Assembly: GCA_008828725.1 (NCBI GenBank) | Contig: MEHQ01002098.1 | Span: 1 to 64,000 of the forward strand | Direction of reading: 5' to 3' | Origin: Saccharina japonica | Lineage: Eukaryota; Sar; Phaeophyceae; Laminariales; Laminariaceae | Length of the DNA stretch: 64,000 bases | Shown: positions 39,401 through 48,400 of the stretch, piece by piece | How positions within the stretch are numbered: the stretch's first letter is position 1 | Layout: every line of letters begins with the position of its first letter | Notes under the pieces: model-generated | The model's database searches: none | What the model saw: only the letters and a program-made list of their open reading frames with translations | Told to the model about the DNA's origin: nothing | Made by a program: the position numbers and the translations under genes

Positions 39401-42400
39401 GCCTCTTTCGAGCCCAGGTATACCTGATTTTGTCTACTCTGCTTGACTTTGACCTTTTTTTTGTCGTTTTTAAGCCCTTTACTGCCAAACAGTGTGTCTC
39501 CTTCCCGTAAGCTCGAGGACAATAATACCGACGTGGTCGGCGGTGCCCCGTAGCACCAGCGTGGCTATCGTACAACACGTTTACTAGAAAAACGTTGTGT
39601 CCCCTGTCACACCAGTAGTGACAGATGCACTACTACTGCGGTTGTCAACTTATGTATGTCGTTTGTTGCCATCACGCATAGCTTCGTAGCTTTACACATA
39701 TTATATGGTTTTACACCGTTGAGCCATATTCCCGAGTTGCGTATTTTTTCATGGACGATCTCTTCGTTTTGTCCGCAACTACTGTGTATAATTTCGTAAA
39801 TATCTTCGTAGAGCACGTTCGTAATGTAGCTCTGCAAGCATGGATAGAGTATCACACTGAAGCCGTCCAAATTAGCTGTCGATCGTTGATGTATCGTACA
39901 TATAGGCAACCCAATTTCGGCTGAAGGTGTATTAGTTGGGGCAGATTGTGTTTAAATCTACCAAACCCCATTTGTATCCAAAGTTTTTGTTCCGTGTTAC
40001 TGTAGGTGGGGTGTATGTTCGTACGGCAGTTCGTTACTAACGCCGAAATAACCGCACCACTCGTTTAGCTCGTCTGGGAGGACTTTGACACCCGGGTACG
40101 ATATATAAAGCCTAGCCAGCGCGAATATTACCGCATTCGCCTACATCAAGCGTTTACTGATGGCGTTTAAGTTCCATACTATAATCGTGAAGTATCGTAT
40201 GTACAGGTAAGCGTGATATTAACTCGTTATCGTACTCGCTTATCAGCGATCGTAATATTCTTGGGGAAAGACTTTAAGATTGTTGATGATTATAAGCTTT
40301 AACCCACCCATATCACATTCAAACATGCTTTTAACAATGTGCTACTCGTAAAGTGTTGGACTATCGTTTATTACAGTTCCTCTTTTGTCGTTCAGCACAT
40401 TGCGGGTGACCTTTTTTCGTAGTACCAGGTACCCAATGAATTTTCGATGGTTTGGTGAAGTAGAGCATGGATAGTTTCCGTGAATGCCGGCATTAACATC
40501 TATTTTCCGCACCGTACCGAGAAATAGACTGTACAGTTCGTCTCGCTACGCATTTCAAGACTCCCCTCAAAACCTCCATACCGTGAATATGGCACATACT
40601 AATATATATATTGAGCAAATGTTTAGCTCATCGTCTAGTGCCGCTGTTTCCGTTGATTAACCCAGAACTTTGTCTGGAAGAACAACGTGCTTCGTTCGTT
40701 CCGCAAATCGAAAACGTCAAAGCACGGTGTTACCGTTCCCGTTTTCAAAGATGAAACTAAATTCATTATGAGTCACCATATATTTTGAACGAAACCGTAC
40801 TGTTCCGATCGTAATTGGGAAATACATCTGCGAAAGCACAGTTCGTTCTGTGACCAACTCCTTGTGCCCACCACTCTCCGGGAATTTGTCGTTAATTCGT
40901 GTCTTGATCTACCAACGTTCGGTGGTCATTTAGCTCCTGAAGCCACGCTGAAAAGACCGGAGACCGCTATTCGGTGGCGCACTACGTCAAGAGACGTAAC
41001 CAAGCAATAATAGAATGCTCTGTGTCGCACCAACATCCCAAGACGTCACACCGTCATCCGAAAGTATATGTTGGTCGGCGTCTCTCGTTTCCGTTCGTTT
41101 ATGTGTATTAAGTGGCCTGGTCGAGTGAAAATTGTCGTGGACAATCTCCCAGCAAGCCATCTCTGTAATTGAACACATCCACCGTCTTCTGCGATTTTTT
41201 ATTAGTCGGCCGCGACAATCGCCCGCGTTTTCGTACGACGCGTCGCTTTCGTTTGGTTTCGTCAACTCCCGAAACTGTGCACTCTGATCAAGGCATTAGC
41301 TTCGAAATTGATTTGTTAAAGAGTTGCAATCCGTCATTGAGGTTTATATAATGCGCACGTCCGTGTACTGCCCTCAAGGCAACTCCGTTTGAGAGCGTCC
41401 GCATGATGCAATGCATAATACTTGGTGAAGTACATTAAATATTGTCTTATCGACAATCAGGCAGAATTTGATTCCGTTTATTCTCTGCCCGTTATACCGC
41501 CATGTCAAGAACGACAACGCTCGAGGAAATCCCTCTTATTCTATCGTTTGACCGAAGAGCTTCGTTACCCGTTGACATATATCGTGTACTGCTGATTCCG
41601 TAACATGTTTGGAATATCCCCGTCGTACCGTTGAAAACCTGCCACTCGTGTACGAATTTGCCCGAGCCAATTTTCAGGAACGTACCGACCAGCAGACAAA
41701 TCCCGACGAGTAGTGATTAATTCCGCATTATCAGCCTGGATGTCAAGTGTTCATACACTGTCCGTGTACCTTGCTGATGGGACCGATTCTATACTTTTGT
41801 GTAGTCCCTGGTGTGGTTCCCGTCACTGTGGTTGTTCGCAGTTAGTCGTCACCCGTAATATATCGTGTTGCGAAAAATAAAAAATGACGAACTTTGCGGA
41901 AGCAACCGTTCATTTTGGTAGTACTAAGGCATACCTTCATGGTGCGTTGAGTTCTGTACCAAATTGTATAGCACTTTACATTTTCGTTGTCGAAAATGCG
42001 TCACCGGTACCAGATCTCGACGGCTCTGTGCTCATCGTGCACATCGGTCCGTTTTCTATTGAATATCGTGAAAGTCACCAAAACGTGGGATTATATTAAC
42101 AAGTCTCACTGACTTAAAATTCAATATTGTTTATCGTTCGGCAGTTGCAGACATTATAACGTTCCGCCTCAATGCCATTATATGTTTAGATCGTATAGTA
42201 CTAGAATTTTCACTGAAGATTTGCGCGCGTCTGATCAATCGAAGAGCGAGCAAAACGCCGTAGCTCATTCGTACTGACACTATCCCCAGTATCGTCCTAC
42301 CGTTCTGCTACGATAGCCCTGGGAATATTCGTTTGTCGGAATCGTTGCAACACCGCCCACTAATACCCTTTTTGTCCGGCCGGGTTACATTCGTTAATAT

Positions 42401-45400
42401 TAGTGGATCGTTCGACCTATGAATTGCAACTTTCAGGTAGAGTCCCCAAAAGGTGTTTGCGTGGGAATTTTGTACGTGGAGTAGTGCCCTCGTAGTTAAA
42501 AAGTCATGGTTGGATACTTTAAGCTGCATCCCAACAACAACTGTCCCGGTATACCGTTATTATACATGTTGTGTTGTTTCGTTGTTTACTTCGTGTGGAA
42601 GTACCTCACACGAAAAGATAGCACTTGCTTGAGAGTAAGGGTTTATGGAGTTCGTACTCATATAGACCTACACTTTAACGTAGTCCACTACCTCATCGAT
42701 CAGATGAAGCGCGTCATAGTGAGGGGGAAGCGTTCAATCAATGGTTACGGAAGGGTGTGCATATACCAAGAGTGTACACTCGGGTGTCATTGTTGGGTTA
42801 GTTGAGTGGAGTAACTGTGTGCAGTGTGCATATACTTGAAGTATATACATTTGGCACAGTGATAATCAATCAATTAACGAACATCATGTTTTTGTGTGAG
42901 GAACTCGGGATTCCTGAATACACCTGTCATGTATTCCCCAGTGCCAGTATCGTTTCATTGGCTAAGAACTGGTGAGGTTCAGTCGCGCGCGTAAACTGTA
43001 TACTCCGATGTAAAATATATGATTGAGCACATTAATGTCTTCCTCTTATTCTACTGGATTATTGTGTTTATTCTGTCAATAAGTCAATCGTTAATGACTG
43101 ACAGAAAATCTATTATACAGTTGGGTACTGTATAAAATAGTTCGTATACTATCATTTAGTGATATATTCATTTTGATCCTGTCTAAAGTCTAACGTGAAT
43201 GACTGACAGAAAACCTTGCTACCGTTTTTTTTACTGAGTCAAGATGATTCGTATAAGATCAATGGGATATATACATCGTTTTATTTCAGCTTAATTGACT
43301 GAATCATGGCCATAGTCTCACTCGTGAAGTCGATGATACCCTTTTCGATTATGGAGACATGTCATGTCGTTAACCATGCAAACTACAGCCCGTGGTGCTG
43401 TTCCGTTGTCGTTACAACCACTCTATCGTTGAGTCATGCAGAATTGCTCGTTAATTTGGATACCCGGTATTTCCAACGAACAATCATCGTGTTCATTTAG
43501 TTGCATATTCTGCATGCACATGTTTCTGGCAAAACCGTCAGTCAGCACATTTGATTCTTACCACTGTGTGTATCAAGCGTTGCAAGCAAACCGTACCACA
43601 CACATCGTAAGTGGTAATTAATGTACTGACTGCTGCCAAAGGTGACAGCAATGTTTATACAAGGTTCCGTATACCATCGTTCGTAAACAAAGGTCCGTAC
43701 ACCAACATGTTTTTATACAAGGTTATGTATACCATCGTGAGTATAAAGTAGTCCGTACACAAATATTTTTATACAGGGTTACATTTACCATCGTTGGTAT
43801 AAAAAGGTCCGTAAACCAACATTTTGTACAAAGTTCCGGATACCAGCGTGTTAGTACAAAAGGTTTCGTAAACCATAATTTTGTACAAAGGTTCCGCATA
43901 CCATCGTTCAGTATTAAAGGTTTCGTATACCATCGTCAATCTTAGAAAGGTTCCGTATACCATCGGTAAGTATAACCAAGTTTCGTATACCATCGTTCGT
44001 TATAACAGGTTTCGTACACCGTCGTTCGTTATAAAAGGTTTCGTTTTCGTTATGTGTTTGAATCCTGCATCATGCAATTGTGCACGTGAAGGACAAGCAT
44101 ACCTCCCACTAATAGTTGACAACTCGTAGTATATGACTTACTCACTCGCAAATCGAATCATGATCATACAAGCCCCCGGTTTCAAGTACGCAAGGGGTGA
44201 CATGATACGAGGAACAGGTGCGAAGTCTATATATCAACTACCGCTGTACAATGCCTTTGAATGGTAGGAAGCGGGAAAGCCTATCACCCTTCAGAATGTT
44301 CGAAACTTGTACTGGGCTCTCCAGTATTTCACTTTCAAACATTGGGGGGCGATGTGGGTGCCATGCTCTCGACCCAACCGTCGCATGGATATGTCCTGCG
44401 TCAGTTCCACTATTCGTCGAGGTCATAGATATATGTATCTTATTGTACTACTGTGGTCGTTTTTATTCCAAGACTACTTGCCGTGCTCGACAGCCCATAT
44501 GTTGTCCCGTGCATAAGTAATGGCTGACGACACCCAAGACCTTTGAATATGCAGCAAGAGCAGCCCCCCTTGCTCACATCTTCGTAACGTTCATCCGGCT
44601 TGTCATCAAGCCTGGATGCTTCAACAACCTGGCGTCTACTCGACTCTACACAGACAAGAAAGGAAAGTGCCACAGGCTCAAGCAAAACCTGAGCCCTGTA
44701 CTCATACCTGACGTACCTAAAACGTAGGTAAGATATTGAGGTCCGTACCTAACGTACCTAAAACTTAGGTAAGGTATTGAGGTCCGTACCTAACGTACCT
44801 AAAACGTAGGTAAGATATTGAGGTCTGTACCTAACGTACCTAAAACGTAGGTAAGGCGTTGAGGTCCGTACCTAACGTACCTAAAAGTTAAGTATGGTAT
44901 CAGGGTCCGTACGTAACGTACCGAAAACTTAGGTGGTATTGAGGCCGTCCCTGACATCGTACCTAAACCGTGTATTTCGTCGACGTGTATACCCGATACC
45001 GGGGTAAGGTATGGAGCGGCGTACCTATCGTACCTAAAACTTAGGTAAGGTATCGAGGTCCGTACCTAACGTACCTGACACTTAGGTAAGGTATCGGGGT
45101 CCGTACGTAACGTACCTAAGTGGTTAGGTAAAGTACATACCCGGATATTTTATACCTAAGTACGTACCTTACCTAACATACCCTTGAAATATTGAGCTGT
45201 TGCCAAGTATATATATACCGTTCCTGCCGTAGAACGAGCAGGAAGAAAGCTCGAGGAGCTACCCGTACAATACTGGTGCAGAAAATATCGAAAAGTCTCC
45301 GTCGTTAGATTGCTGTCCTCTTCCCAATAACACAGCCACCGGTAACACAGCCAGTCTACAATAGCAAGCCCAGCGCGTACTACGTACGTGTTGTCTGTAT

Positions 45401-48400
45401 GGGCGTCGGGAGGGAAAGGGGGAATATTTAGCATGTTTCGACAGGCGCAAGCGAGAGCTCGAGAGTCGATTTGTGCACAGAACTTTGTGAGTACGAGCTC
45501 CTGCGTTCCTCTCCTGCTCGTTCCTCAGCAGAAAAAAAAGGAAGTGGTTATACAGAGTACACGAACCCCCAAATTCAAGCGCCTAGCACCACATTTCAAA
45601 TTTCAGCGGCGAGGTCCGCATCGAAGGAGGGCGCGAAAACTGCTGTTGTTTACAGTAGGAATACTCACGGGAGTGCACCAAGGAGCTCATATCTTCTTTG
45701 CCAAATATTAGATGGATGGGATAGTTCGGAGCTATGAAATAATCAGAATTACGGAATGTCCTACAGGAAACAAATCACAGGTTGAGGTGCTTCCAGCTGT
45801 AGGTTTGTCCGCATATTCGGTGAACACGTTCTTTTTGTGGGCACTGCAACACAGGTGACCCCGCGGGTCGATACCACTCCGTACGGTGGTCTTTTTTACA
45901 TTTCCGTTTAGAGGGCGACATCAAAGCACACCGCGAGTACGGCGACACACCTTGTACTTAATACTAGTACTACCAGGTACCAGGTACTGCTACTATGGCA
46001 ACGCAAAGCTAGCGCCACGGGCGGACTCGTGGCCGTAACGCTAGTTCTTATGAAAGAGAACAGACAAGCCAACCTTTATTTAGATTTATACGCGCAGTAG
46101 ATATAATTTTAATGAAAAGGGGTGCAATATTATCTGATTATGGGAGATCAGCGCCAAGAGGAACATAGGATGACCTGTTCGCAAGCGCACGGTGGATGGA
46201 GTAGTGCGTGGGGCTGCTGCAGGGCTTGTGCGCCATCAAAGCCAGCATCTATCGGTAGGGTATAACCAAGCTGTGCCTATGCAAGAAACCAGAGGGTCAG
46301 GAGGTGCCTGTGGCGATATATTTTGCGATGGGGGTGCCAGAGAGCGGCCCAATGTCTGCCGACAAACGGCGAGGACTCAAACACAACTTCCAGGGCCTTC
46401 CCGAGGGAGCGGGTTGGACCACGAGCACCGCTTGCTCTCAGGGGTGCCTCGCGCGTGCGAGTTGGGTTTGTGCAGCTGCGTCGTTGGGTGCATTCGCCGC
46501 GAGTCCATATGCGGTGGCGGTTGAACTATTCCGTGATTCAAAAAAGAAGTTGCACCGCGAGTTTTTACTTCTATTTTCGTTTTTTTTTTGCAACATAGTG
46601 CCAAAGAAATGGGTGTACCCCTCGTATGGAGCATAAAGTTGGCCACTATGTTCCCCAAGATTGAAAAATCCAACAAAAAGGGGTGTCTCGTCATCATCTG
46701 ACCCCTGTGAGATGATGCCAGGCACAATACGCCATTATCTTGGTTGGCTCTTTTATTGTTCCGCAAATGTATACGATAATACATGCCTTGTACTATATAC
46801 GAGAACGATACGTATAGTATGTACGTATGACGTACACCGAGTACGTATACACAAATGATACGTACCATATTTTGAATACATACGAGTACTATGTTGCTTT
46901 GGACCATAGGCACTGCTGCTGCACAGCATCTCTTTGTTTGCCGAAATAAAAGTCGGGAAGAAAAAAGAGCCACAAAGTGGTACGATAACGTTTGGCAAAC
47001 GTTATCGTACCACTTTGTGGCTCTTTTTTCTTCCCGACTTTTATTTCGCGCAAACAAAGTTAGATCAAACGTTATCGTACCACTTTGTGGCTCTTTTTTC
47101 TTCCCGACTTTTATTTCGGCAAACAAAGATAAAGGCTGTGCAGCAGCAGTGCCTATGGCCAAAGCAACATAATACTCGTATGTATTCAAAATATGGTACG
47201 TATCGTTTTCGTATACGTACTCGGTGTACGTCATACGTACATATTATACGTATCGTTCTCGTATATAGTGCAAGGCATGTATTATCGTATATATTTGCGG
47301 AACAATAAAAGAGCCAACCAAGATAATGGCGTATTGTGCCTGGCATCATCTCAGGGGTCAGATGATGACGAGACACCCCTTTTTGTTGGATTTTTCAATC
47401 TTGGGGAACATAGTGGCCAACTTTATGCTCCATACGAGGGGTACACCCATTTTCTTTGGCACTATGTTGCTGATAAGATTATGAACGAGCCACAAAGTGG
47501 TACCATAACCTTTAATTAATTATTTTCGGAGTTCGGGCACACGAAAATATAAATGCTGTATTTCATTTCAAGTATTATTTACGAAGTTGAACGTGCTTTT
47601 TCGGGGAAGTAGCTGCTGTTTTTATATTTAGCTGCTGTTGTTGTGATGCCCAGGTTGTATTCGATATGGCTCGAGGTGGCACCTATTGTGCCGGACGCCT
47701 GAAGCCGACCCTTCGACCCGAACCCTAACTCTAACCCTAACCCAAACCCTCCATGCCAGTGGTTCGTGCTGGGACGCTGTGCTTGGCAAAAATCGGTCGG
47801 CGTGGATGCTGAGCTGGAAAAGCCAATCTAGGTTGACTCGAGATGCTGTGGCTTGGAAATACTCCAAGTCGATTGAGCCGCATAAAACATGCCCTCAGCC
47901 AACCAGAGTACTCACTCGTAGGAAGATCTACTATTATTGAATATCATGCTTCTTCCAGTACTGGACAGCCAGGACATGCAGGTGCAGCATACCTGTGGTG
48001 GCACGTATTACGCGTACTTGTAGCATACAGCAGGAACATAGTATAGAGCCTCGAACCACGAGCAAGGAAGGGATAAGCCCTCCTGCAGCACGGACGGAAG
48101 CAACTAAAGCACCTACCAGACGATTGTTGTCACACAATGCGTACTCATCTGCTTCTTTCCACGTCCGCCCGCTTCGTTCTCTCCCCTCACCTGGGTAATA
48201 CGTTCCAGCTTTTTCTCCGCAGCGATGAGGGCACCCCTGTTGTCATTGCTTTTCCTTAGCAGGCTGATCTTCCCGCGCTTCTTCTTAGTGGTAGCGAGGC
48301 AGCATCGACCCACCAGGCCCGTCACTGTCTCAAGCACGTCCCTAAGCTCTATCAGGTTGGCGTCCAGCCCCTCGGCCTGCCCCCCGAAGGTCTTTTTGGC

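Noticed and set aside
46377-47234. 285-codon minus-strand frame
   Set aside because: It reads through the foldback element, and similar frames exist on the other strand because the arms are complementary.
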